Source: Lycorma delicatula (taxonomy: Eukaryota > Arthropoda > Insecta > Hemiptera > Fulgoridae). Taken from it: 64,000 nucleotides of DNA. A program made the translations under genes and the position numbers. This document shows, one piece after another, positions 9,240-20,410 of this stretch (position 1 is its first letter; every line of letters begins with the position of its first letter). The notes under the pieces were generated by a model, which ran no database searches, was not told the DNA's origin, and saw nothing but the letters and a program-made list of their open reading frames with translations. The stretch is taken from positions 351,135,991-351,199,990 of the forward strand of contig NC_134455.1 in assembly GCF_047948215.1 (NCBI RefSeq), in the 5' to 3' direction.

Positions 9240-10835
9240 TTTTTTTTTTTTGTCTTCAGTCATTTGACTGGTTTGATGCAGCTCTCCAAGATTCCCTATC
9301 TAGTGCTAGTCGTTTCATTTCAGTATACCCTCTACATCCTACATCCCTAACAATTTGTTTTACATATCCCAAACGTGGCCTGCCAACACAATTTTTCCCT
9401 TCTACCTGTCCTTCCAAAATTAAAGCGACTATTCCAGGATGCCTTAGTATGTGGCCTATAAGTCTGTCTCTTCTTTTAACTATATTTTTCCAAATGCTTC
9501 TTTCTTCATCTATTTGCCGCAATACCTCCTCATTTGTCACTTTATCCACCCACCTGATTTTTAACATTCTCCTATAGCACCACATTTCAAAAGCTTCTAA
9601 CCTTTTCTTCTCAGATACTCCGATTGTCCAAGTTTCACTTCCATATAAAGCGACACTCCAAACATACACTTTCAAAAATCTTTTCCTGACATTTAAATTC
9701 ATTTTTGATGTAAACAACTCATATTTCTTACTGAAGGCTCGTTTAGCTTGTGCTATTCGGCATTTTATATCGCTCCTGCTTCGTCCATCTTTAGTAATTC
9801 TACTTCCCAAATAACAAAATTCTTCTACCTCCATAATCTTTTCTCCTCCTATTTTCACATTCAGTGGTCCAACTTTGTTATTTCTACTACATTTCATTAC
9901 TTTTGTTTTGTTCTTGTTTATTTTCATGCGATAGTTCTTGCGTAGGACTTCATCTATGCCGTTCATTGTTTCTTCTAAATCCTTTTTATTCTCGGCTAGA
10001 ATTACTATATCATCAGCAAATCGTAGCATCTTTATCTTTTCACCTTGTACTGTTACTCCGAATCTAAATTGTTCTTTAACATCATTAACTGCTAGTTCCA
10101 TGTAAAGATTAAAAAGTAACGGAGATAGGGAACATCCTTGTCGGACTCCCTTTCTTATTATGGCTTCTTTCTTATGTTCTTCAATTGCTACTGTTGCTGT
10201 TTGGTTCCTGTACATGTTAGCAATTGTTCTTCTATCTCTGTATTTGAACCCTAACTTTTTTAAAATGCTGAACATTTTATTCCAATCTACGTTATCGAAT
10301 GCCTTTTCTAGGTCTATAAACGCCAAGTATGTTGGTTTGTTTTTCTTTAATCTTCCTTCTACTATTAATCTGAGGCTTAAAATTGCTTCCCTTGTCCCTA
10401 TACTTTTCCTGAAACCAAATTGGTCTTCTCCTAACACTTCCTCCACTCTCCTCTCAATTCTTCTGTATAGAATTCTAGTTAAGATGCATGACTAGTTAAA
10501 CTAATTGTTCTGTATTCTTCACATTTATCTGCCCCTGATTTCTTTGGTATCATTACTATAACACTTTTTTTGAAGTCTGACGGAAATTCCCCTTTTTCAT
10601 AAATATTACACACCAGTTTGTATAATCTATCAATCGCCTCCTCCCCTGCACTGCGCAGTAATTCTACAGGTATTCCGTCTATTCCAGGAGCCTTTCTGCC
10701 ATTTAAATCTTTTAATGCTCTCTTAAATTCAGATCTCAGTATTGTTTCTCCCATTTCATCCTACTCAACTTCCTCTTCTTCCTCTATAAAACCATTTTTT
10801 AATTCATTTCCTCCGATTTTTTTTTTCGCGATCAC
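9240..10835 (-). mobile_element. Endonuclease-type LINE 'LINE-R', copy 1 (5'-truncated)
   Basis: The element carries a long RT open frame on the minus strand. It ends, two codons after the stop, in an A-tail seen as a T-run at 9240-9251. An 11-bp target duplication (aataaagtatt) lies at 9229-9239 and 10836-10846. The 5' end is truncated within the RT N-terminal region, so the endonuclease is missing; the copy at 33.6-36.3 kb still carries it. The target was a copy of repeat family A, whose head is cut at the insertion. I place it in the RTE-like group by its RT and C-terminal style, but the clade is not certain. Confidence 0.88.
9256..10754 (-). pseudogene. LINE-R reverse transcriptase, copy 1 (one frame break)
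   Basis: Two minus-strand frames, 10754-10479 and 10446-9256, make one RT. The first reads GRKAPGIDGIPVELL and CEEYRTISLTSHA. The second reads GEDQFGFRKS, AFIDLEKAFDNVDW (motif A Asp), GVRQGCSLSPLLFNLYME, LRFADDIVILAE (catalytic FADD, about 10008-10031) and CYLGSRIT. It then reads a C-terminal LYGSETWT, CYRRMLKIRWVDKVTNEEV and ends SWRAASNQS. The break between the frames is an 8-bp deletion near 10485: copy 2 at about 34865 keeps the extra bases. The 396-codon second frame has no internal stop, so this is the youngest-looking RT in the window. It still lacks endonuclease and 5' end. Confidence 0.88.
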
Positions 10836-10860
10836 AATAAAGTATTGTGATCGCGAAAAA
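10822..10860. repeat. 18-bp perfect palindrome at the LINE-R 5' junction
   Basis: The arms 10822-10839 and 10843-10860 are exact inverted copies around aag. The right arm is the head of repeat family A (compare 13410-13425). The left arm is an inverted copy of it, lying between truncated LINE-R sequence and the target duplication. Confidence 0.9.
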
Positions 10861-11440
10861 TTTCAGTTTTCAGATTTCAACGGAAATATCTATTTTCATC
10901 ATAACTGAATCCATTTTGACTTGTTTCGGCGTAACGTATGTATCTCGCAAAACTCAAAAACGATTAGCCGTAGGTTGTTGAAATTTTGGATTTAGAACTG
11001 CTGTAACATCTAGTTGTGCACCTCCCCTTTTGAATGCAATCGACTGGACCAAAAGTGCCAAAAAAAACCAAAAATTTAAAACATTTGGACTTTTTACTTT
11101 TTCTTAACTGCAATAATAAGTCCTCATTGAGAGATTTTCAACGATGTGTCATAAGTGGTACTTATTTTCATCGGTTCCATAATTATAGCCAAATAAAATT
11201 TTAATTAATAAAATATTTTGATCTTACAAGGGGAAGGAACATTGATTCGAATCCGACTTTATTTCCGATTGTAAAAAAAAATTACAGTATATAATAATTC
11301 AATAACAATAAAAAAAAAGAAAGAATATCAGAAGTCATTAATGTAATAAAATTTTAAGTACTTTTCATTTTAAAAAAATGTGTATATGTAATTTAATAGA
11401 TATACAAGGAAGTCATGTGGTATCCACATCAGATTTTTTG
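10836..11440 (+). repeat. Non-coding repeat family A, copy 1
   Basis: The sequence from aaagtattgtgatcg to ccacatcagattttt aligns by eye along most of its length with 13395-14077. Shared landmarks are tttcagatttcaacgg (about 10863), gtatgtatctcgca, aacatctagttgtgcacc, cctcattgagag and, at the end, acaaggaagtcatg. A third, partial copy is inverted at 21236-21478. I see no coding potential and no clear terminal inverted repeats. The class is unknown; a non-autonomous DNA element is possible. Confidence 0.8.
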
Positions 11441-11590
11441 TATCAATAGAAACCGTAATATATTCTAGATAATTATACGTACCTTATAAGCTTCCGTTGC
11501 CATTTTTTATGAATTACTGAACCGTTGAAAAATCTTCCCACCAATTTATGCAAAATAAGATGAAATGATTTCCTTTTATCAGATAATAAG
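11441..11590. other. Spacer before mariner-like element
   Basis: No feature recognised. Confidence 0.3.
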
Positions 11591-12701
11591 GGGTGTTTCA
11601 AAAAGGACGCAACCGTAAGATTTAGAAGGTAGAAGTCACGCATAGGTAAATTTTATTTCTCCCTACATGTTAGTTGGCAACACTGAAGGTTGAAAGACGA
11701 GTTTCGGATAAGATTTCCCGATTATTCAGTTCTTAATAAGTCGACAATATGGCGTTCGATTAATAGATTTCGTGAGACTGGGAGTGTACATGGTTTGAAA
11801 AGCACAGGTGAATAGTCACTGCTAACAGTAAAAGTTTTGGAGGATGTGAAAAAATGTTTGACTCGCTCACCCGGAAAGTTATCTTCACAGGTTGGGCTTT
11901 CACTAACTACAGCTTTCAAGGTTACTAAAAATCACAATCGCATCGGTGTCGTTCAAGAACTGATAGAAGTAGACCGCGGAAAACGTTTACAGTATTGTCG
12001 TCGGTTTCGTTCTCTTGTTGATGACAACGGTACTGAAATTTTGGATCGTGTTTATTTCAAGGACGAGGCACGGTTTCACTCAGATGGCTTCATTAACAGC
12101 CAAAATTGCCGAATATGGAGCGCTGAAAATCCTTACGCGTTTCGTGAATGACCATTACACGCACGTAAAATGGTGTTTGGTGAGCGATTTACCACCGTCG
12201 TGTAATAAGGGGTTTATTTTTTGCCAAATCTGTAGACGGTGTGGTTTATCACAACTTAATCGACAATTTATTGCCGTGTTACATTTATACGAACGAGAAT
12301 TTCGGTTCCAGCAGGATAACGCAACGCGTCGTATGTTACGGTAATTTTTTGGCCATAGTTTGATATCAAAAGGGTTGCAGCCACTAAGATCTCCAGATCT
12401 TACACCGGCAGACTTTATCTTTTAGGAATATTTTTTAAAAACAATCCTCTTACACTTGACGAATAGAAAGGTAACATTGAAAGTGAGATTTCCAACACTA
12501 CTGAGCAATCATTACGAAAAGTGGCTGCAAATGTTATGAAACATGAACGAACCTGCATCGGGATCACAGGAATTCATTTTAAACATCTATTGTAAAGTTA
12601 TTACAGGTAATTTGAAAATTGTTATATAAGTATTTTATTAACATTAATATTTTTGTAATAAAGTTACGTCGTCAAAAGGTTGCGTCCCTTTAGAAACGCC
12701 C
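11591..12701 (+). mobile_element. IS630-Tc1-mariner element with matching terminal inverted repeats
   Basis: The ends 11591-11614 and 12678-12701 are inverted repeats matching at 21 of 24 bases (outer word gggtgtttc against gaaacgccc, inner word ggacgcaacc). The 1.11-kb body encodes a damaged transposase on the plus strand. A clean TA target duplication is not visible beside the ends, perhaps because of later change. Confidence 0.88.
11765..12596 (+). pseudogene. Mariner-like transposase (frame-broken)
   Basis: The product would cut and paste the element as a DDE/D nuclease. The N-terminal part reads FRETGSVHGL (about 11769) and LTRSPGKLSSQVGLS (about 11857-11900), the helix-turn-helix region. 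The catalytic region reads FKDEARFHSDGFINSQNCR (about 12057-12113; first catalytic Asp in DEARF), FRFQQDNATRR (about 12300-12332; the QQDNA block with the second Asp) and PLRSPDLTPADF (about 12380-12415; the PDLTP block). A stop near 11804 and frameshifts near 12150 and 12345 kill it. A short C-terminal remnant ends near 12596. Confidence 0.87.
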
Positions 12702-13394
12702 GAATTTTTAAGTTGTTTTTTTAAACATTGAATTTTCTGTATCTCCCGTTCAATATGTACATAAATAATATTACAAAGATTTTTAAAACTTGATTTATAC
12801 TTATTAGTCATACATTAATCAAATTATTATCATAAATTGTACGAGTTTAATTAGTAGGTTAATTTGGATTTAAAACCCCGCATAGCCGTTTTGCAGATTT
12901 TGCAATGTTTTACACTCGCACCCTTAATTTATCCCCGTACGGGGGAATGTTTGCAAAAGTAATGGTGGAATATTTTATTGTCACCCGACCTTAGTAACTG
13001 AGCAAAATTTTATCAATACGCTATGTCAGGAAATATGTTGTTAGATTATTACATCTGCATACTTAATTTCCACCCTTAATTTACCGTCGTAAATAGTTGT
13101 GCTGAATAACAATACTAGGGAAAACGCGCTATTCGTGTCAAATTTTACGTTTCGGAGTTTTTGCAGATCTTGGCGTTTCATAAACCACCCCACCACCACT
13201 AATAAAAAAACACAATTTTAGCATTGAAAAATTCTGGAAGGAACAAATATATGTTGGCCTATTCTTTGCTTGGTTCTTTAGGCTGGGTAGACCGATTTGG
13301 ATGATATTAGGCACGATTATTTTTTATATGAGGTACTGATGGCGTCTAATTTTAATGACAATCGGTCCACAGAGTAGGAAGATAAACTAGTACA
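12702..13394. other. Non-coding sequence between the mariner element and family A copy 2
   Basis: No gene seen. A 12-bp palindrome (ccccgtacgggg) lies near 12934. The stretch 13280-13375 (with tagaccgatttggatga) has the style of non-autonomous insect repeats, but I could not match it within the window. Confidence 0.4.
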
Positions 13395-14077
13395 AAGTGA
13401 AGAAAGTATTGTAATCGCAAAAGTTTCGGGTTTCAGATTTCAACGGAAATATCCATTTTGACCATCCATGAATCCATTTTGACTATTTTCGGCGTGGCGT
13501 CTGCACGTAGCACGTATGTATCTCGCATAGCTCCAAAACGATTAGCTATAAAATGCTGAAAGTTTGGATTTAGGAGTGTTGTAACATCTAGTTGTGCACC
13601 TCCCCTTTTGATTGCAGTCGACTTGACCAAAAATGTCCAAAAAAGCCCAAAATCCAAAACATTTGAATTTTTTCTTAACTGCAGTAATAATCCCTCATTG
13701 AGAGCTTTTCAACGATATATCATAAGTGATACTTATTTTTATTGATTCCAGAGTTATAGCGAAATAAAATTTTAATTAATGAAATATTTGGATCTTGACA
13801 AGGTGAAGGCACATCGGTTCAAATCCGACTTCATTTCCTTTTTTTAACTTCTTTGTATTTTAAATATATTGATATATTAATAATCATTAGTCTCTGGTTA
13901 TAAAAAAAATTACAATAAGTAATATTCAATAACAATAAAAAAATAAAATTAAAAAAATCAGAAGTTATTAGTAAAATAAAATTTTATGTACTATTCATTT
14001 TAAAAAAAAATGTGTACATGTAATTTAATAGTCGTACAAGGAAGTCATGTCGTATCCACATCAGATTTTTAAAATTA
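13395..14077 (+). repeat. Non-coding repeat family A, copy 2
   Basis: It aligns with 10844-11440 over its length, from agtattgtaatcgc to ccacatcagattttt. It includes tttcagatttcaacgg (13431) and gttgtgcacctcccc (13591). It carries an extra block near 13845-13893 that copy 1 lacks. Both copies are in the same orientation about 2.6 kb apart. Confidence 0.8.
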
Positions 14078-15119
14078 CTTTGTTTGAATGCGCCAAACAT
14101 TATAGCATAAAACTTTTGAAACACCTACATGTCAAGAAGTGTTAGAAATCTCGGCTTTCCATGATAAAAAACGTATCTGCAGTTTGAGCATTTTATGCAG
14201 CTTGTGAATAGAAAATAAAATCTTTTACTAGATAGAAGCTCTACCGACCTGTCCAAATACAAGGGTCCCTAAATTCGTTTTACGAATACAGCGGTCATCT
14301 GACTCGATACTTACAAAAATACGAAGATAAAGGAAGAATAGAGAGATAAGAAGGAAATCGATCGACCCACAAACGGACCAAAGAATAGACAGAAAATAAC
14401 CTTACCTGAAGAAACGCATCAAGTTCTCTCAGCCTGCTGGCAAAAAATCCTGGCTAGAATCTCTTGGAAGATCGAGATACGAGTATATTTAAATGAATGA
14501 ATCCAAACTCACAATTTATTAATCAAGAAAATTTATTTTGATCGACTAAAATGTAAGGAAAGAATTTTTCTTTCTTTAAATTTTAAACAGCTTCTCGATT
14601 ATAAGACCAATATTCCTTAAGGAACAATATAACCTGTTTTCTGATTGTATGGACGGAAAAGTGTCAGACAGTTGTAAGCATATCATCCGTAAAATACCTC
14701 TTCTCTATGAAGAAAAATAAAGTATGAATTTTTGAACATAATTAAAATTTTAAAATAGCAGAATCAATAATTTTGTTCTGAATAGTAGTAAAAAAGTTGG
14801 GATTGATGGTAGTATAAAGTAGCAGGAATTGTGATTCATCAGGAATAATGGGATAAGTATAAAAAAGGGGTTGTACGAGAGAGTAGTAGAAAACGTGATA
14901 GGGGTTGTATGAAAAGTGAGGGTATAGCTGTTAATAGCTAAGGCATATAATTGGAAGAAAAATATAGTTGCACGCATTATTAACAGAAGTGCGGATGAAA
15001 GTATTCAGTCAGGATTACGGTGATGATTTAGAGTTGAAATACAATTACGTATAATTGTTGATGATTCTTCAATCTTTTTATATTTATAAGAATCTGTAGA
15101 AGTTATTATCTACGAATAA
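14078..15119. other. No recognisable gene
   Basis: 14,080-14,500 is less AT-rich than its surroundings but gives no motif in any frame. The 75-codon minus-strand frame at 14750-14977 is low in complexity. I see nothing to annotate. Confidence 0.4.
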
Positions 15120-15137
15120 ATTTCTCTCTTTCTCTCT

Positions 15138-15171
<34 letters not shown>

Positions 15172-15540
15172 GGTTTTTTCGTTAAAAGGCACCATTTTAA
15201 ATTAATTATATTGTCGCGTGTTCGCAGCTCGATCAGGATATTGAGAGATTGACAATTGAAAATATTTATATAATTACAATTTATTAGTTTAAGAACATAA
15301 GTAAAATAAGACAATGTATTAATGACACAGTAATAATAATAAAAATAATAACAATAAACGACAATAATAAACAACTCACAATAATAATCGGAATGATAAT
15401 GACAACAGCAAACAACAACAACAATAATAATAATAATAATAAAAATAATAAATGTCAATAATAAAAAATAATCATAGTAATCACAGCCGCAACAACAACA
15501 ACAACAATAATAATAATAATAATAAGACAGTGTTTAAATA
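15120..15540. repeat. Microsatellite cluster
   Basis: (CT)n passes into (TA)n at 15123-15168. (AAT)n and (CAA)n tracts fill 15319-15525. The 124-codon minus-strand frame over this stretch (15084-15458) is a product of these repeats. Confidence 0.9.
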
Positions 15541-16353
15541 CAAAACAGAATTTAAAGTAATCGTCAGGATTTATTCACAGATAGTTAAATAATGAAAATT
15601 AGAATTCAGTCCCATTGGTAAAAGACATTAGCATGACCGCTCATATTAACACTTTTAACAATTAATCTTGTATTAACAACAATAGTACAATAGATAAGAC
15701 AAGTATAAAGTTCTTTTACTGTAAATACCGTTGCTGTTCACAAATAAAACTACCCTAACCATTTATGAATGAAATTTAGTACGTTATCTCTCTCACTTAT
15801 AGTCTAACAGTAACTCATCGAAACACTTCTTGTTTTCATACAGTGGAATTACTTGTGACGTCACCTTAATAGGGTCGAACTTAATTCACTAGAAATTCGC
15901 TCCTTCACTGACTTCCTCGCAAAATATTCTCGCTTCAAACTCGCATAATAACTCTTAACTCAGAACTCTATCATTGCACTCCCTCGCAGACTCTCCCGCA
16001 GACTGACATCTCACAGAACTGATTGTCAATTGGTCTTCCCCGGAGTATTTATACTCCTATCCTCTTTACCTGCCAGACTGGACCCGGCTCGAAACGTGAG
16101 AATGATCGTCTGCCCTCCCATATTCCCATGAAATTTCTATCCTGGTCCGGTAACTCTTCTCACGGAACAACATCTGTTTATGTGTGTTAATGGGCAGTAT
16201 TACAAAGTACGACTGATAAACGGACCTGTTTGCTTTACAAAAAGGGTTCCTTTTAGTCTCTTTCTGGATTCTTCCCATTATTATATTTTCTACTACTTTC
16301 TTATTAATTGGTAGGAATCCGTTACTCAGGTCCGCTATACCGGTCTTGTTACA
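15213..16353 (-). mobile_element. Possible LTR (solo), limits uncertain
   Basis: On the minus strand the block could start tgtaacaagacc at 16353, contains a TATA box and insect-type initiator, then an AATAAA at about 15570, and could end acgcgaca at 15213. TG...CA ends, promoter and poly(A) signal in this order suggest an LTR. I found no second LTR, no convincing target duplication and no coding region. It could instead be a promoter-containing fragment of another kind. Confidence 0.35.
16016..16053 (-). promoter_or_regulatory. TATA box plus TCAGT initiator
   Basis: The minus strand has TATAAATA (plus-strand tatttata, 16046-16053). About 30 bases downstream is TCAGTTC (plus-strand gaactga near 16016-16022), the arthropod initiator. 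The spacing is right for a focused core promoter. What it drove is unknown; the surrounding block may be an LTR. Confidence 0.45.
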
Positions 16354-16454
16354 ATGTATTATTAAAACATATATTATTTTTAAAAGTTGTCGTTGTCTTT
16401 ATTTTAGTCTAATGTACAAAGTTTACGATTAAATATGGGACACAATAGTGATAA

Positions 16455-17055
16455 ACGATTACCTCGGATTCTGTTACAAATTTTAATTACGTTTAAAGAA
16501 ATTCTGCATCACGTTTTCACATAATTACGGCGTTGTTATGTTATCATTAGCCTGAATATTATCTCTAAGCACCTGAACTGTTTGTGGATTATCAGTGTAG
16601 ACTGGTTTCTTTACAAAGTCGTAAAGGAAAAATCAAGAACTATTAGATCGCACGATCTAGGTGGCGGATAATGTCTCGGTTTGCTGAGATAAATTTGTCC
16701 TGAGAATTTCTGGCACAATAATATAACCGTTTAACGACTCTTAGCACCATCCTGAGGGAAATAAACATCGGCCAAGACCATTTCGTCTAATGTAAGCTGC
16801 AAGAAATCAGACGCAACGTCCAAATGCGTTCCAGATCGATTTAAACCAGATAGACTTTATCGTTCTCAAAAATATGCCCTGATCAATCTGCCGGTTCAAA
16901 CGCCGCAGCAAAATTGTCATAAATAGAGACTCCGTCGATAATTATTTTAGAGTTTTTGGAGCTCCACAAGCGGTAGTTCTGTTATTTATGAACCCTGGGC
17001 CTCGTCGCTAAGGATAAGTTTCTTTTAAAAATCAAAATGAGTTACCTGTTTACAT
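16455..17055 (-). pseudogene. Mariner-like transposase fossil
   Basis: Minus-strand fragments read GFINNRTTACGAPK near 16965-17005, LADVYFPQDGAKSR (about 16740-16781; the QDGA block), PPPRSCDLIVLDF (about 16627-16667; equivalent to PPRSPDLTPLDF), and TDNPQTVQVLRDNIQ (about 16550-16595). The order and spacing are those of the DDE domain of mariner-like transposases. It is broken in several frames, and no terminal repeats were found. It is a different lineage from the element at 11.6-12.7 kb. Confidence 0.7.
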
Positions 17056-17279
17056 TTTCAGTACCCAATCGCTTAAGTACGGTGTTGTGGCTGTAATTGT
17101 TGTATTTGCTACGTTTTGTAATCTTTTTTTGTTGTTGAAAAGATTAATTGTTTTTAACATCTTGCAACTGACAAACCTGAGTTTTCAGCGACAATAGTAA
17201 TACTTTCAATTGACCTGTCACTACGTTGACAGAATTACGGGTTCAGATAAGTAACTTAGCCGGTTTTCTCAAATTTAAT

Positions 17280-17323
17280 AATTAGTTTTACAATTAATAT
17301 ACGTATTAATTGTAAAACTAATT
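17280..17323. repeat. Perfect 20-bp palindrome, 4-nt loop
   Basis: The arms 17280-17299 and 17304-17323 are exact inverted copies around tacg. Confidence 0.92.
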
Positions 17324-17460
17324 TAAGTAACATGGTATTACAATAAATACCATGAAATTTACGAATTCTTTCCGCGAAAATTTCACCATATTTGTACTGA
17401 ATTTGCATAATCTCTTTCTGTTAATAGAGTATAGCATTCCATTTTTACTTCGTATTATTA

Positions 17461-18345
17461 CTTTCCCGTCTACATAGCACTATAGATCAAGAAGGGAAAG
17501 TATTGTAATTGTCGAATTCGGGCATGTGCGGTTTTTACCGGATCTTGACGTTTTCACACCTAAGGAACCCAAAAAAATCAAATGGAAATTTTAAGGATGT
17601 TAATGTTCGTATGTACGTGTGTTTGGTGGCCTCTAAATCACCTTGTAACAACTGGACCGATTTTTACCAAACTTGGTCAGATTACGTCTATACATGAGAT
17701 GCCATTAAAATTTCAACTTAAAAGGTCAAGAGGGGGAGGCTGTAGAGAAATCACCCTCATTATCTCGAGATTTCGCCTAATTAAGGTCAATTTTTCTTAG
17801 ACGCATTAGTTAAAAATTAAAAAATAACAATATCTGCAAAAAACCTTCAATAAAATCGCTTCACCACCAAAAAAAACACCTTATCTAGTGCTATGTTGTG
17901 ACGTCACAGGTGAGCGGTAGAATTAAATAAATGAATAATATTTAAAGTTTAAAAAAGTAACTCGGTCTCGAATTAAATATCTTGGTCGATTCGGTACCTA
18001 TTGCGTTAAGCCTTGCGGCTAAACCGGTCTGCCGACCGTACAGGCGAAAGTTTTTCTACCTAAGTAGTGAATTACTTTAGTTTAGTTAGTGCCGACCGTC
18101 GCCACTAGTACCACCACACCCGCGCGAATTAAATACGGTATGCGCGCGCGCTTTAGATAAAATCATTGAATTAAATAAGCGATAATATTATATTTAAAGA
18201 AAATGATAAATATTTTTAATTAATTTGTGTGTGTATGTGTGTAAGCCGTGTATCAGAAATAACCCACAATTGTTGGACTTTCCCGTCAGGCGGCTTTAGT
18301 CACGTGACGGAAAAGTCCTACAAATGTGTTGTAAGCTTTGTTTAA
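17461..18345 (+). repeat. Non-coding repeat family B, copy 1
   Basis: The element starts with a hairpin (ctttcccgtct against agaagggaaag, 17461-17501). It holds gttgtgacgtcacaggtgagcgg-like sequence near 17894, and a GC-rich block with gcgcgcgc near 18136. It ends in a hairpin-forming stretch with actttcccgtca and tgacggaaaagt (18276-18318). An inverted copy at 23267-24045 shares all these landmarks. The open frames at 17509-17800 are by-products. Its structure looks like a non-autonomous DNA element; the superfamily is unknown. Confidence 0.82.
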
Positions 18346-19128
18346 ATTAGATTGTGTTGGTTTTATTTAACAGTATATATGTGGTTGTTGAAAAGTACCG
18401 CTGAATTCAAAATGACACTTATTAATTGTAGCGAGTTATATATAGTGTTAATAAAATATGACAACTTTAAATACCTTTTCAACCGTTAAAGGTAGAAAAA
18501 TGAAATTTATCAGATGACTATTTTTCAGTAGATTATCACACCCCTAGCACGTAGGGAGAATTCAAGAATTTTAAATGAAAAATACAGGATTTTGATATAA
18601 TTTAAAATCTAATTAAAAATAAAAGTTTTGATACATAATACATCGGGCTACGACACACTATTCAAAATACGAGTCATTTAATATTTTTAACAGCTAGTTT
18701 TAAAAGTATCCTGTAGTATTTTTCAAATAACTTTCTAATCGTCAAACAAAAAACAAATTAATTTTAGTAAATGCTCCTACCTCAATAAGATCTATTTTTC
18801 AGAATGAGACCATTTCTTTGGATGTACTGTAAACCAATTTGAAATAATCTGTGAAAAATATTAAACCGCTGTTGCTTTGGTGAGGGCTGTTGTAGCCCAA
18901 TGTTTATTACGTAAAAGATTTTGTTTTTGAATGTTCTTTAAAATAATATGTCACAACCCTACTATTTGTGTTTAAATTTTTTTAATTAATCCCCGAGGAG
19001 CTTAGACAGTAATGGTCTCATACATTCATGCTAGAAATTTCATTTTTGTATCTTCAACGATTGAAAAGCTATTCAAAAAGTATTGTAGACTGCTTTTTTG
19101 AAACTGTCCGTGAAAAAAAAAATTAAAT
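18346..19128. other. AT-rich sequence, nothing recognised
   Basis: No motif in six frames. No match to other repeats in the window that I could see. Confidence 0.4.
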
Positions 19129-19265
19129 CACACAGCTCAGGCATGGTCGATCTGAGACTGTACAAGATTATACTTCACTTACACTCATATATATCATCCT
19201 CATTCATCCTCTGAAGTATTATCTGAACGGTAATTACCGGAGACTAAACAGGAAAAGAAAGGTGT
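19129..19265 (+). mobile_element. SINE-1 fragment (3' half)
   Basis: The sequence from cacagctcaggcatggtcga to aaacaggaaaagaaag matches the 3' half of the full SINE at 26151-26440. The tRNA-like head is missing. Confidence 0.8.
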
Positions 19266-19284
19266 ATATACACGTTGTTTGTGA

Positions 19285-19286
<2 letters not shown>

Positions 19287-19329
<43 letters not shown>
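19287..19329. repeat. (TA)n microsatellite, left part
   Basis: A run of TA units directly abuts the Helitron 5' end. The TA run at 20411-20442 on the other side is its probable continuation. Confidence 0.95.
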
Positions 19330-19333
<4 letters not shown>

Positions 19334-20410
19334 GTGTCACGATGTATGTCCGGGATAAACTCCGAAACTACTGAACCGATTTTGATCAAATTTCGTAACT
19401 ATCTGTAATTTGGTCCAACTTAAAAGATAGGATAGTTTTTATCTCAATTATTGACCTCAGTATTTGTTATTGCAAATTAAATGTTTATTATACGACAATA
19501 GTGTGTATTTATTGGTTAGTTCTATGAATTCCTAATAGATTGCGGTGTAAGTTAATTCATCGATACAACTCTCTAACATCGTTTGACATCTAGGTTGCGT
19601 AGACATCCGGTAGATGGCGTTGTTTCGATTTCTAAATAATACCTTCTATTCCACGTCATATTTGTTTATGTTCACGACAAAACCGTACTATTTTAATTTT
19701 TCTTGAATGATTTTTATAATCATACTGTGTATTGTGTTATAATTGTGCAGTGTATCTTTTAGTGTAAATTATTATTATAATTTTTACCAGAAAAATAATA
19801 ATAACATAAAACTTTATAGATAACGTTTTTTGTCTATTAATCTTCATACCACCTCAAAAACGTGTAAGTATTTCTTGCTTGCTTTTTATTTTTTTGTATT
19901 TTATTTTGATTTTTTAATCTGTTAATTGTTAATTATTTCATTCATTAATTTTGATCTAATTTATTTATTTAAATAATAAATATTATCAATTTTTTTTTAA
20001 ATTTCAGTATAATGCCGCGGAAAAATCTAACCTTAACAATGCGTGTGGCAACGATGCACGACGCATGCGTGTTAATAGAGCTCATGAATCGGAAGAACAA
20101 ATTGCAGCAAGAAACGCAGCTCAACGAATCAGAACAGGAGAAATTCGTAGACAAGAATCTCGAGAACAGTGTGATGAACGTCTGCGACAAAATATCTAAA
20201 AACCTTGTTCGGGTTTTAATTTTTTAAGAAGTGCGACAATGACTCTACCAACACAGCCCCTGCCATTATTACTGTACATGTGACACGACTGGCTGCACCA
20301 ACTTCTGGGTTAATTATATAAAAAACATAAAATTAAAAAAAAAAACAATTGTCTGCGACGGGAAAGGCAAGGAAACATATTTAGCGATCGACGAAGCCGC
20401 GACGGGGATG

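Noticed and set aside
9748..10495. Plus-strand frames of 65-111 codons across LINE-R
   Set aside because: Antisense of the RT frame, hydrophobic translation, no motif.
15084..15458. 124-codon minus-strand open frame
   Set aside because: Made of I, Y and V from ATT/GTT microsatellites.
15408..15525. Regularly repeated short units, checked as a CRISPR-like array
   Set aside because: They are trinucleotide microsatellites with no spacers. The window is eukaryotic.
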